NCBI GenBank assembly: GCA_945862475.1 | Contig: CAMAYW010000031.1 | Location: 1 to 12,324 of the forward strand | DNA from: Bacteriovorax stolpii | GTDB lineage: Bacteria > Bdellovibrionota > Bacteriovoracia > Bacteriovoracales > Bacteriovoracaceae | Reading direction: 5' to 3' | Length of the DNA: 12,324 bases | Part shown: piece after piece, positions 1-7,071 of the stretch | Numbering within the stretch: the stretch's first letter is position 1 | Layout of the letters: each line of letters starts with the position of its first letter | Program-made: the position numbers and the translations under genes | The notes under the pieces: generated by a model | What the model saw: the letters and a program-made list of their open reading frames with translations, nothing else | Told to the model about the DNA's origin: nothing | Database searches by the model: none

Positions 1-1
1 A

Positions 2-226
2 GATACTTTATTTAAAAAATATTCTGATTTTAATCCAGAAAAATTTCAGGACCAGTTTCCTTTTCTACAAAAAAGAGCAAATAGTATTCGTGGGGGATTG
101 CATCTCGTATACCATGTCATGCATCGCTTGTTAGTGAAAGATCTTGTGATTTCCACGTATGGACTTCGATATGGCACAATCTTAGAGGGAAAAATTAAAA
201 AGGAATTTCTTCATGGAAAACTTTAA
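2..226 (+). CDS. Ppx/GppA-type phosphatase, C-terminal fragment (5' end outside window)
   Basis: Only the last 74 codons are present, in a frame open from base 2 to a TAA at 224-226. The end reads like the C-terminal part of the first Ppx/GppA catalytic unit: a K-R-A-N-S-I-R-G-G helix stretch, then V-I-S-T-Y-G-L-R-Y-G-T-I-L. This matches the family pattern R-A-x-x-I-x-x-G followed by V-S-x-x-G-L-R-E-G (established knowledge), although the usual Glu after the Arg is Tyr here. Family members hydrolyse polyphosphate or the guanosine pentaphosphate alarmone pppGpp; which substrate applies cannot be told from this tail. The protein stops soon after this motif, so it would lack the C-terminal HD-like domain of the long exopolyphosphatases. 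The gene overlaps the next one by 14 bases, which suggests co-translation. Confidence 0.72.
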   Translation, partial: DTLFKKYSDFNPEKFQDQFPFLQKRANSIRGGLHLVYHVMHRLLVKDLVISTYGLRYGTILEGKIKKEFLHGKL

Positions 227-638
227 AGGTTCTTTCCGTACGGTTGTTTTTAAAGAAGGTGCTAAGGCCAATAAGCTTTTTGTTGTTCGGACTGGAGAAG
301 TTTTGTGCCTTAAATCTTCTAAAGATAGGCTGATCCCCATTTTCCTGGCAAAGGAAGGTGACATCATTGGAGAGTCCGCAATATTAGATAATGTCATTCA
401 TACATATTCAGCAATATGTATGGGTCCAGTGGAGTTGATAGAAGTTTCTTCATTTAGTTTCAAACAAGTTATGAATAACGCTCCTATATGGATCCATGAC
501 CTCATGACAACTATGATCGTAAGATTTCAAGACATAGGGAATCTGATTTCTGAAAACAGAATAGTGCACTCAAAAATAATTTCTGAGGATTATTACAATC
601 CCAAATTAGAAAATGAGTTCAAGAAGTTACTCGCCTAA
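213..638 (+). CDS. Small cyclic-nucleotide-binding-fold protein without DNA-binding domain
   Basis: This 141-residue protein fits the beta-barrel of the CRP/cNMP-binding superfamily: K-L-F-V-V-R-T-G-E-V near residues 21-30, F-L-A-K-E-G-D-I-I-G-E-S-A near 44-56, and a following helix (about 83-105) like the CRP dimer helix. No helix-turn-helix follows, so it is not a CRP-type transcription factor by itself. In the phosphate-binding cassette the Glu is kept (E54), but the Arg that in CRP precedes Ser-Ala and grips the cyclic phosphate is Tyr here (Y65-S66-A67). Cyclic nucleotide binding is therefore doubtful, and the fold may act in protein contact. The ATG at 213 is chosen because AAGGA lies just upstream with good spacing. 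The start lies inside the end of the phosphatase gene (14-base overlap), so translational coupling is likely. The TAA shares bases with the stop of the convergent gene. Confidence 0.75.
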   Translation: MENFKGSFRTVVFKEGAKANKLFVVRTGEVLCLKSSKDRLIPIFLAKEGDIIGESAILDNVIHTYSAICMGPVELIEVSSFSFKQVMNNAPIWIHDLMTTMIVRFQDIGNLISENRIVHSKIISEDYYNPKLENEFKKLLA

Positions 639-1066
639 TAGAATTGAATAATTCTATTTCTGTGCAAACTCATCGCTAGCTCTAAAATTTTTTGTTGGGC
701 CCTGACACACTCATTTCTATTGGCAGTTAAATCCTTCTGCATAATATCGAACGCCTTTAGCGCCATATCTCTTGAGATTAGGGAGAGTGCGCGACGTTGA
801 TTTTTCACGTGAACAATACTGAGGGCAAGTCCAAGAATCGCCGGTTGAATCTGTGAAACCACAGTTCTTAGGGATTCGTCATTTAGGTCCCAAATGCTCT
901 CAAACGAAATGCAGGACTCAGTAAGTTCCTTCGCAAGAGAAGGGTTACGAACTCTTAGATTCTTAAGAAGACGGGCCTTGTCTTGGGCATCCATTGTTTT
1001 AAGAAGCTCAATCACTTGCTTCTTACCATTAATGAAAATACCATTTTCCGCGTTCTTCTGATTCAT
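635..1066 (-). CDS. Stand-alone FliG C-terminal-domain-like protein
   Basis: The 143-residue protein aligns by eye with the second half of FliG, the rotor protein of the flagellar switch. The landmarks are K-K-Q-V-I-E-L-L-K-T-M-D near 15-26, N-P-S-L-A-K-E-L near 41-48, F-E-S-I-W-D-L-N-D near 55-63, I-L-G-L-A-L near 77-82 and A-Q-Q-K-I-L-E-L-A near 123-131. These correspond to FliG's NPELAEEI, F-E-D-L-V-x-L-D-D, L-A-L-A-L-K and A-Q-Q-K-I-L segments, and spacing from the A-L to the A-Q-Q segment is the same without gaps. FliG is usually about 330 residues; the N-terminal domain that binds FliF is absent. In a gap-free alignment most charged residues used for torque in enteric FliG are not kept. 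No flagellar genes are nearby. The ATG at 1066 follows a strong ribosome site (GGAAGGAG). It may be a paralogue with a regulatory or scaffold role (inference). Confidence 0.65.
   Translation of the reverse strand: MNQKNAENGIFINGKKQVIELLKTMDAQDKARLLKNLRVRNPSLAKELTESCISFESIWDLNDESLRTVVSQIQPAILGLALSIVHVKNQRRALSLISRDMALKAFDIMQKDLTANRNECVRAQQKILELAMSLHRNRIIQFY
637..658. terminator. Candidate bidirectional terminator hairpin at convergent gene ends
   Basis: A perfect inverted repeat has 9-base arms (AATAGAATT at 637-645 and AATTCTATT at 650-658) around a 4-base loop. It lies exactly at the overlapping stop codons of two convergent genes. The position suits a bidirectional terminator, but the stem has only one G-C pair and no strong T-run follows on either side, so termination efficiency is uncertain. 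It is also inside the last codons of the minus-strand gene. Confidence 0.35.
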
Positions 1067-1137
1067 CTAGTCTCCTTCCTGGATTTGAGATGCTATTTGG
1101 CCCTAACTGAAGAGCATTCTTTGCCTTCTCTTAAAGC

Positions 1138-1157
1138 TAATGCTTTCGAAAGCATTA
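1138..1157. promoter_or_regulatory. Perfect 20-bp palindrome, candidate operator upstream of thiolase gene
   Basis: TAATGCTTTCGAAAGCATTA is a perfect self-complementary 20-mer between the divergent FliG-like and thiolase genes. A TATCAT hexamer (1163-1168), a plausible -10 box for the rightward gene, begins six bases after it, so the palindrome would cover the -35 position, typical for a repressor site. No loop is present, which fits a protein-binding site better than an RNA hairpin. The regulator is unknown. This is inferred from one copy only. Confidence 0.45.
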
Positions 1158-1205
1158 TTAATTATCATACTTAGGTAAGACGGTTTATCACAAGGCAGGC
1201 AAAAA

Positions 1206-2387
1206 ATGATGGGTCAAAATGGCCGTAAGGTTTTTATAGTTTCAGGCAAACGAACCCCCTTTGGTAAGTTTGGAGGAAGTCTTGGTGGTGTGAATCCTGT
1301 CGATCTCGCTGTAATTGCAACTAAAGCACTGTTGGAAGAGCTAAAAATCAATCCGGAGAGTATTGATCAGGTTATATTTGCCAATGTTATTCCGAGTACT
1401 CCTGACACTCTCTATGCCGGAAGACATCTCGCCCTCAAATCGGGTTTAAAGGTTGAAACTCCAGGGATTGTAATTAATCGGCTCTGTGGATCTGGCATTC
1501 AGACATTGATTGATGGAAAAAGATTAATTCAAACTTATGAAGCAGAATGCGTTCTTCTAGCAGGTGCTGAAAATATGTCTATGGTCCCTCATCTTACTTA
1601 TGGAGCTCGATTTGGGACAAAGTATGGCGGTCTTAAAAGCCAAGATCTTCTCTTAGATACTCTCTTTGATAAACATGCCCAATTGCCCATGGGAATTACC
1701 GCAGAAAACTTGGCCAAAGAATACACTATTTCAAAAGATGACTCAGATACCTTTGCTTATGAGTCTCATCAGAAAGCTAAAGCGGCTTACGAGAAAGGCT
1801 TCATTCAACCTGAAATGGCCTCAGTCAAAATAGATAAGATAGATTGTTCAAAAGATGAGCATCTCCGCGAAGACGTATCTTTGGAAGAGATGAAAAAACT
1901 TAAACCAACCTTTAAGAAAGAGGGAACAGTAACCGCAGGTTCTGCTTCTGGTATCGTTGATGGAGCATGTGCCATTCTTATTGCATCAGAAGATTATGTA
2001 AAAAAGCATAACTTAAAACCGATAGCTGAGATTATTGATGGTGAAGTGGTTGGAGTTGATCCAGCTAAAATGGGAATTGGTCCAGTTCCGGCCATCAATA
2101 AATTACTAAAAAAACAGGGCAAATCAATTTCAGAAATTGATCTTTTTGAAATAAACGAGGCTTTTGCTCCTCAGGTGATTGCTTGTATGAAGGCACTTGA
2201 GATTCCGAAGGAAAAATTCAATATTTGGGGAGGAGCAGTAGCACTTGGTCATCCACTTGGGGCGACAGGGTTAAAGATCACTTTGACTTTGGCACGTCAG
2301 CTACAGCAATATGGTAAGAGTTTTGGTATTTCTTCGGCTTGTATTGGTGGCGGTCAAGGGATTGCCTTATTAATTAAAAAAGTATGA
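1206..2387 (+). CDS. Acetyl-CoA acetyltransferase / thiolase
   Basis: This is a full-length type II thiolase (393 residues; the family is usually about 390-395). It catalyses reversible Claisen condensation of two acetyl-CoA to acetoacetyl-CoA, or thiolysis in the other direction, in the cytoplasm. All active-site blocks are visible: N-R-L-C-G-S-G with nucleophile C94, N-E-A-F at 317-320, G-H-P-L-G with H349, and S-A-C-I-G-G-G with C379. These sit within one residue of the Zoogloea enzyme numbering (established knowledge). The N-R-L-C-G-S-G and M-G-I-T-A-E-N forms favour the biosynthetic acetoacetyl-CoA type over long-chain FadA types, but substrate length cannot be settled from sequence. The ribosome site is modest (AAGGCAGG ahead of 1206); ATG 1209 is an alternative start. 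The upstream palindrome may control it. The stop overlaps the start of the next gene (ATGA), implying coupled translation. Confidence 0.93.
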   Translation: MMGQNGRKVFIVSGKRTPFGKFGGSLGGVNPVDLAVIATKALLEELKINPESIDQVIFANVIPSTPDTLYAGRHLALKSGLKVETPGIVINRLCGSGIQTLIDGKRLIQTYEAECVLLAGAENMSMVPHLTYGARFGTKYGGLKSQDLLLDTLFDKHAQLPMGITAENLAKEYTISKDDSDTFAYESHQKAKAAYEKGFIQPEMASVKIDKIDCSKDEHLREDVSLEEMKKLKPTFKKEGTVTAGSASGIVDGACAILIASEDYVKKHNLKPIAEIIDGEVVGVDPAKMGIGPVPAINKLLKKQGKSISEIDLFEINEAFAPQVIACMKALEIPKEKFNIWGGAVALGHPLGATGLKITLTLARQLQQYGKSFGISSACIGGGQGIALLIKKV

Positions 2388-3685
2388 TGTTAACTAAAAA
2401 CGATTTTGAACATTTTAAGAATTGGCTGGATCTAGATATTAATTCTATCGCATGGGAAGGCCGTTATGCAGAATCTTTTAGTGGATTTTGGGATTCATTC
2501 TTTAAAGATCAAATTGCTCCGATCGAACTTGGAGAAAGATTCGAGTATGCCAAGAAATTGGCAAAATCTGGTCCACTTATTTCTTGGCTAAATTGGTTGT
2601 TTGAAAAATATATATCATTTTCGTTTGTCAATCAGGGCCTCTCCGTTCGAGAAATTGCATTTACTTTTGATCTTGAAGTTAAATACGTCTCTACAATTCT
2701 ACGTGATCACTTAATTAAAGTTTATCCTGCCTTCGAAGATCTTATTAATGAGAATTTTCAAATAAGTAATGTGAGTTCAAAAAATCTTTTTTTAAAATTT
2801 GAAGATCTCGTCAACATTCTTGGTGCGGATGCAAAAGTTAAAGGTACTTTTGAAGATGATATCCTTGCTCACATGGAAGTGACTCTTTACCCTGACTGGC
2901 CAAATCTTGTGAAAGAACTGAGAAAGGATATTCTCTCTTTGAAGGTCGATTTTGAGAATTTAAGAAAAAAAACGGCATTTCGTAAACAGTTAAGATTTTT
3001 TCAAGAAGTGATCATTCTTCTTTTATTATTGAGTATTATTGTATTTGCCTTAAAAAACACGAATAAATGGTACGAAGACTACCTTATTAATAAAATAACG
3101 TTATTTGAGCCAAACTTTTTCTGGCTCGATAAATCTCTTTCTTATCAAGAGCAGGATCTTCTCGCAAAACAACAGATTGATCTATCTAATAAAGAACTTG
3201 AAGAGCTTGAGCGATTGGAAGCTCAAACTGTATTCAGTGACGATAAACTCGATTCTCGATATGATCCAGAATCGGATGTGGTCGTTCTAGACTCTGTTGA
3301 AGACGTTCCAAAAAGTTTTGGAGAAGCTGAAACCGAGCAATCTGAGTACGAAGAAAATAAGAAGGGTGGGTATAGAGATAGTTCCTACGCAGCTTCAAAA
3401 AAGAAAGCTTATCGAATCATGATGGCCTCTGTGGAACCTTCAAAAATTCGAGATAATATTCTCCCTCTGATGAAGAGATATGGTGTCTCACAAGTTGATA
3501 ACGTTAAACCCGGGACTCGAATTCCGGGCGGCCTTTATTTTAATCTTCAAGTTCCAAGTAAATCTCTAAAAGATTTTATGACTAAAATTTCTTCCTTCGG
3601 TGAAGCAAGCATATTCGAAAGTCCATCTCAAGGCGGAGATCATCCAGGAAAGAATCGAGTCTTTATCTGGGTCAAATCGATCTAG
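2384..3685 (+). CDS. Single-pass membrane protein with HTH-like cytoplasmic region, function unknown
   Basis: I do not recognise a family for this 433-residue protein. The N-terminal part (1-205) is soluble and contains a stretch at about 86-112, L-S-V-R-E-I-A followed by V-K-Y-V-S-T-I-L-R-D-H-L, that reads like a helix-turn-helix. One strong membrane segment follows basic residues (about 208-224). A charged, acidic linker (about 255-335) leads to a compact C-terminal domain (about 341-433) that would be periplasmic, with alternating strand/helix pattern and a G-G-x-Y-F-x-L-Q-V strand. The architecture recalls membrane-bound one-component regulators, but DNA binding is inference only. The gene overlaps the thiolase stop by four bases (ATGA), so the two are co-translated. 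Its TAG is shared with the stop of the opposing gene at CTAG. The protein has no cysteines. Confidence 0.7.
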   Translation: MMLTKNDFEHFKNWLDLDINSIAWEGRYAESFSGFWDSFFKDQIAPIELGERFEYAKKLAKSGPLISWLNWLFEKYISFSFVNQGLSVREIAFTFDLEVKYVSTILRDHLIKVYPAFEDLINENFQISNVSSKNLFLKFEDLVNILGADAKVKGTFEDDILAHMEVTLYPDWPNLVKELRKDILSLKVDFENLRKKTAFRKQLRFFQEVIILLLLLSIIVFALKNTNKWYEDYLINKITLFEPNFFWLDKSLSYQEQDLLAKQQIDLSNKELEELERLEAQTVFSDDKLDSRYDPESDVVVLDSVEDVPKSFGEAETEQSEYEENKKGGYRDSSYAASKKKAYRIMMASVEPSKIRDNILPLMKRYGVSQVDNVKPGTRIPGGLYFNLQVPSKSLKDFMTKISSFGEASIFESPSQGGDHPGKNRVFIWVKSI

Positions 3686-5514
3686 TTCTTTTCTTCTGGT
3701 TTTCCTAGGAGTGTATCAATAATTTGAAACCCTGAAATTTTATCATCTCGACTTAGTCCTTTCGCCCCTTCATTTGAGCTCTTGATATTTTGAAAAAGAC
3801 TTGAGTTTACTTGTGACGACTCTAAGGATTGTTCTTCTTTTTTCCAAACATTTACGTTTCTTCCAACCACTGAGCCATCTCCTTTTTTTAGTTCAAGGTG
3901 ACTGGTGATAATATTATTAAAAAGAACCATTTGAGCGAGTCTTGCTCTTTCCTCTTTTGATTCCTGAATAACTTCCTTTACCTCATTTGCTTTCAGTTTA
4001 GTTTGAGGATCTTTGGGATCTGTTTGTTGTCTCTTCCCAAGTTTCGCATTCATTTGCTGAAGGAGGGCTATTTTCTTAGCCTCAAAAGCCTGACCAACTT
4101 TTTCTTCAATTCCTTTTTCGTTCAGCTTTCCTTGGTTAAATTGTTCAAGAATATCGTGATAACCATTTTCTGTGAGATAGTCGGTAAGGCCCTTCTTGTC
4201 TTTTAAACTTCTGATCCTTGCCATTTCAACTTCACGCTTAAGGGTTAATTCCTGCTCGACATTATGCTTAGCTTTTTGAAATGATTCCCCGTCAGAAATA
4301 ATACCTTCGCACTCGGAGAGTTCTGGTCTGGCCTCACATTTTTCTGCTGCCTGTTTAAATAATTCATCTTTGGTATAGCCACCTTCCAATAAATCCTTTG
4401 ACGAGTAATTCGTAAGATCATCAACAGTCTCATCATTTGCGTTTTTACCATAAAGTTTAACAGGTGCTCCTTTTAAGGCCGTAAGATATAAATTCGCTGC
4501 ATCCTGAGAATTTGTCATTTCCTCTTTTATGTACTTTGCAACTTTCTCAGCATCGGCAATCGCTTTACGATAGGATTGCAGACGAGACTTTGTTAAGCAC
4601 GCAGTAGCACCTGGGGTAATTTTCGATTCAACTTGAGATTCAACATCACCAACGTCTTTTACCTTTTGAAGTTGTTCAAAAGATTCACATAGAGGAACAA
4701 TCGTAGAACCGCATTCTAAGAAAAATTCTTTAATGAGTGCTGTTGTCAAACCATTTCCATTTGCTCCCTGAATACTCTTAAAAATATCTTGATAAATTTT
4801 ATCCTTATCTTCTGTTTCTAAAGTTGTGCCAAACTTAGGATTACTATCATCCTTCACATTTAAAACAACCGATCCATCTGGATTTTTTGTCATCAGTGAT
4901 CCTCGAGAGTAACTGGCCCAATACTCGGCAAAATTTGTGGAGGCAGAAGGAGGAGCAGATTTTAATCTCAAATTCTCAAAACAAAATCGTGAAACTTCAA
5001 AGAGAGCATTCTTCCCAAGCTGAGTTGTATACATCTCGATAAAGACTGCCTGGTCGATATGCTTTTTCTTACCAAATTTTAAATCTTCTTTAAGTTGTTG
5101 GAGATTCTTTTCATTTGGATCAACACCCGTCATCGATTTATACATTTTATCATTGAGATATTTTTGAAGATCTTGCGATGATTTACTTTTTACAAGACCG
5201 TACTGTTGTAAATTTAACTGCTCAGAAAGTTTCTTAAGATCTTCTTCGCTTTTATTTTTTGTTAACTTTTCTCTAAAACATTTTTCAGCAGCTTTGATTT
5301 TACTAGTCCTTGCTGGCTCTAAATCATTCTTTTCAAATTTATTTTTATCTCTGCAGTCTTTAAATTCACTTGTTTCATTAAGCATGCTTTCAACCTCAAC
5401 ATCTTTAATCATCGTTGAGAATTGCTTTCCGGCTTCCGGATCGATTATTTCGTTAGCAAAAACAAAAGATAGTACTGCTGGCACAGAAAGAATAAGAAGA
5501 AGTAGCGTTTTCAT
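3682..5514 (-). CDS. Large exported helix-rich protein, function unknown
   Basis: The 610-residue product begins with a classic Sec signal peptide: M-K-T, a hydrophobic core to about residue 19, and a likely signal peptidase I site after V-F-A (20/21). No lipobox cysteine is present, so it is expected to be soluble in the periplasm or secreted. The mature part is rich in Lys, Glu, Gln and Ser, with long predicted helices and possible coiled-coil stretches (about 60-150, 410-535). It has eight cysteines (54, 79, 178, 268, 276, 306, 393, 402); an even number in an exported protein suggests disulfides. No enzymatic motif is recognised. No clear Shine-Dalgarno sequence precedes the ATG at 5514 (upstream bases read GATAAGATAGCTAT). 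It lies 74 bases downstream of the four-helix membrane gene, so co-transcription with it is possible. Probably lineage-specific (inference). Confidence 0.75.
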   Translation of the reverse strand: MKTLLLLILSVPAVLSFVFANEIIDPEAGKQFSTMIKDVEVESMLNETSEFKDCRDKNKFEKNDLEPARTSKIKAAEKCFREKLTKNKSEEDLKKLSEQLNLQQYGLVKSKSSQDLQKYLNDKMYKSMTGVDPNEKNLQQLKEDLKFGKKKHIDQAVFIEMYTTQLGKNALFEVSRFCFENLRLKSAPPSASTNFAEYWASYSRGSLMTKNPDGSVVLNVKDDSNPKFGTTLETEDKDKIYQDIFKSIQGANGNGLTTALIKEFFLECGSTIVPLCESFEQLQKVKDVGDVESQVESKITPGATACLTKSRLQSYRKAIADAEKVAKYIKEEMTNSQDAANLYLTALKGAPVKLYGKNANDETVDDLTNYSSKDLLEGGYTKDELFKQAAEKCEARPELSECEGIISDGESFQKAKHNVEQELTLKREVEMARIRSLKDKKGLTDYLTENGYHDILEQFNQGKLNEKGIEEKVGQAFEAKKIALLQQMNAKLGKRQQTDPKDPQTKLKANEVKEVIQESKEERARLAQMVLFNNIITSHLELKKGDGSVVGRNVNVWKKEEQSLESSQVNSSLFQNIKSSNEGAKGLSRDDKISGFQIIDTLLGKPEEKN

Positions 5515-5588
5515 ATAGCTATCTTATCGGAAATTTGGACGATTCCTCTTAAGGTCGGGATGGAAGTTTCTTAAATCTTTAAAATCAG

Positions 5589-6134
5589 CTACATAGCATC
5601 TCTAGAGATCCCGAAGAGGGCCTTGATTTCCCCCAATAAAAGATGGCTTTTGCCGAGGTAAAGCCACTGGCGATAAAAACCAATCCCCATCGCTACAATA
5701 AATCCGTACGCAACCCCTGAATGAACAACTTTGGATACCATACCAGTATCGTGGGCACCGCCGAGAAGAAAAGCAATTGTTCCTAGTACAAGCATAAGCA
5801 TCGTCCAAGGGATCGTTTGTCTTTTTGAAAGTTGAGATTCATGGACATATCGAGAGACTTTCTTTTTGTATGGTTCAAGATCACTAGGAATTTCATCAAA
5901 CAATTCGTTTAGATTGCCCTGACTATTAAGAGCATTCCAGACGTTCTCAACGAGACGAGAGACTCCAATAAAATAAAACATAACGAAGGCTTGAATAAAA
6001 ATGACATACATAAAGCTTGGAATCGCCAGTTGTATGTGTCCCATACCTACATTTAACCAACCCAATGCAACAGATGTCGTTAAGAGAATTGCAATAACCA
6101 TAACAAGTAATAAAAATCTTAGAAGGTGGGCCAT
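5589..6134 (-). CDS. Four-helix integral membrane protein, function unknown
   Basis: This 181-residue protein has four apparent membrane segments (about 5-27, 37-58, 110-127 and 137-156), in two hairpins separated by a charged cytoplasmic-like stretch (about 60-107) rich in Glu, Lys and Arg. Helix 3 ends in G-G-A-H-D-T-G and helix 4 starts after V-V-H-S-G-V. These histidines (128, 138), with H33 between helices 1 and 2, sit near membrane edges and could bind a cofactor, but the spacing matches no family I know. A GGAAG ribosome site lies five bases before the ATG at 6134. A perfect TATAAT on the minus strand at 6195-6200 could drive it. It is divergent from the HEAT-repeat gene and close to the respiratory operon; a link to that complex is only a guess. 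Confidence 0.72.
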   Translation of the reverse strand: MAHLLRFLLLVMVIAILLTTSVALGWLNVGMGHIQLAIPSFMYVIFIQAFVMFYFIGVSRLVENVWNALNSQGNLNELFDEIPSDLEPYKKKVSRYVHESQLSKRQTIPWTMLMLVLGTIAFLLGGAHDTGMVSKVVHSGVAYGFIVAMGIGFYRQWLYLGKSHLLLGEIKALFGISRDAM

Positions 6135-6194
6135 GGTACTTCCAATTTGAGGAGCATTTTGTTAGTTTCCACCGTACATTTACCGCATTTTTTT

Positions 6195-6222
6195 ATTATA
6201 AGGAATTTAAATGTCCGAACAA
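6195..6222 (-). promoter_or_regulatory. Candidate sigma-70-type promoter for the minus-strand membrane gene
   Basis: On the minus strand a perfect TATAAT (complement of 6195-6200) lies 16 bases from TTGTTC (complement of 6217-6222), which matches the first three bases of the -35 consensus. Transcription would begin near 6188, leaving a leader of about 50 bases before the ATG at 6134. The element overlaps the ribosome site and first codons of the divergent HEAT-repeat gene, so the two could interfere with each other. Seen in sequence; promoter activity is inferred. Confidence 0.38.
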
Positions 6223-7071
6223 AATTCATCCAAAAAAATATTGGAAAGTTCCCCATTGTCTGGAATCGCTGTTCCAATAGCGATTGTTTTAGTTGGGGGT
6301 ATGATTATTTTTGGTGTAACTAAGATGCTTTCTTCTGGCAAAGATCATCGTGATCTTGTTGAAGAGATGAATTCCAAAACTTTTGGAAATCGTTGGGTTG
6401 CAGCCTATGAGCTATCCAAATTTCTCGCTGCTCAAAAAATTCCCAAACAAGATATGCCATGGGTCATAGAAAACTTATCACGTGTCTATAAAGAATCTAT
6501 AGACGCACGAACAAGAAATTTTGTTGTGTTGGCCCTTGGAAGTCTTAACAATCCACTATCTCTGAATGTACTTAATGCGGCGCTGGACGATCAGGATCCT
6601 CAGGTAAAGTTTAACGCGATTGTTTCTTTAGGAAATATGTCAAAGGGTGTCGACATCAAGTGGGAAAAAATTGAAGCAGAGCTTAAAGATTCTCAAGATG
6701 TTGGTATTAAGCAAGTAGCATTACTCGCTATAGCGGCGCATCAGCGTCCAAATATTGAAGAAAAGGCACTTTCTTTCCTAGGTTCAACTGAAAGAACCCT
6801 GAGATACACCTCTGCGATTGTTTTGATCCAATCAAAAAATGCGGAAGCAATACCAGTTTTAGAAGAGATTTGTGCTCTTCGTTATGACATTGCTGAGGCG
6901 GGTCAATTGAATGGTGCTCAAGTTGAAGCTCTCAAAATGAATGTATTAGAAAATGTTGAAAAATCAAAATGGAAGTCTGTCTATGATTTGGTTAAAAATT
7001 TAGAACAGGATGACTCAAACGTTAAGGTTAATACAAAAGCAAAACAGGTTCTAAAGCTGTTGAAAAATTAG
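6211..7071 (+). CDS. Membrane-anchored HEAT-repeat protein
   Basis: This 286-residue protein has a short polar N-terminus and one membrane segment at about 18-38 (glycine- and isoleucine-rich, no cleavage site), then an all-helical soluble domain. The domain contains HEAT-type helical hairpins: N-R-W-V-A-A-Y-E-L near 60-68, A-R-T-R-N-F-V-V-L-A-L-G-S-L near 99-112, and the textbook D-D-Q-D-P-Q-V-K-F-N-A-I-V-S-L-G near 126-141, with weaker repeats onward to about 250. HEAT repeats are protein-binding scaffolds (established knowledge); no catalytic motif is present. AAGGAA precedes the ATG at a good distance. The gene is in the same direction as the Rieske-cytochrome b operon and ends 91 bases before it, so a role in assembling or docking that complex is a reasonable guess. 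Topology places the repeats probably in the periplasm, but this is uncertain. Confidence 0.8.
   Translation: MSEQNSSKKILESSPLSGIAVPIAIVLVGGMIIFGVTKMLSSGKDHRDLVEEMNSKTFGNRWVAAYELSKFLAAQKIPKQDMPWVIENLSRVYKESIDARTRNFVVLALGSLNNPLSLNVLNAALDDQDPQVKFNAIVSLGNMSKGVDIKWEKIEAELKDSQDVGIKQVALLAIAAHQRPNIEEKALSFLGSTERTLRYTSAIVLIQSKNAEAIPVLEEICALRYDIAEAGQLNGAQVEALKMNVLENVEKSKWKSVYDLVKNLEQDDSNVKVNTKAKQVLKLLKN

Noticed and set aside
983..1174. A 63-codon plus-strand reading frame
   Set aside because: It lies mostly antisense to the FliG-like gene, runs through the palindrome, and has no ribosome site; chance frame.
3105..3290. A 61-codon plus-strand frame inside the membrane protein gene
   Set aside because: Shadow in another frame of a well-formed gene, with no ribosome site or recognisable content.
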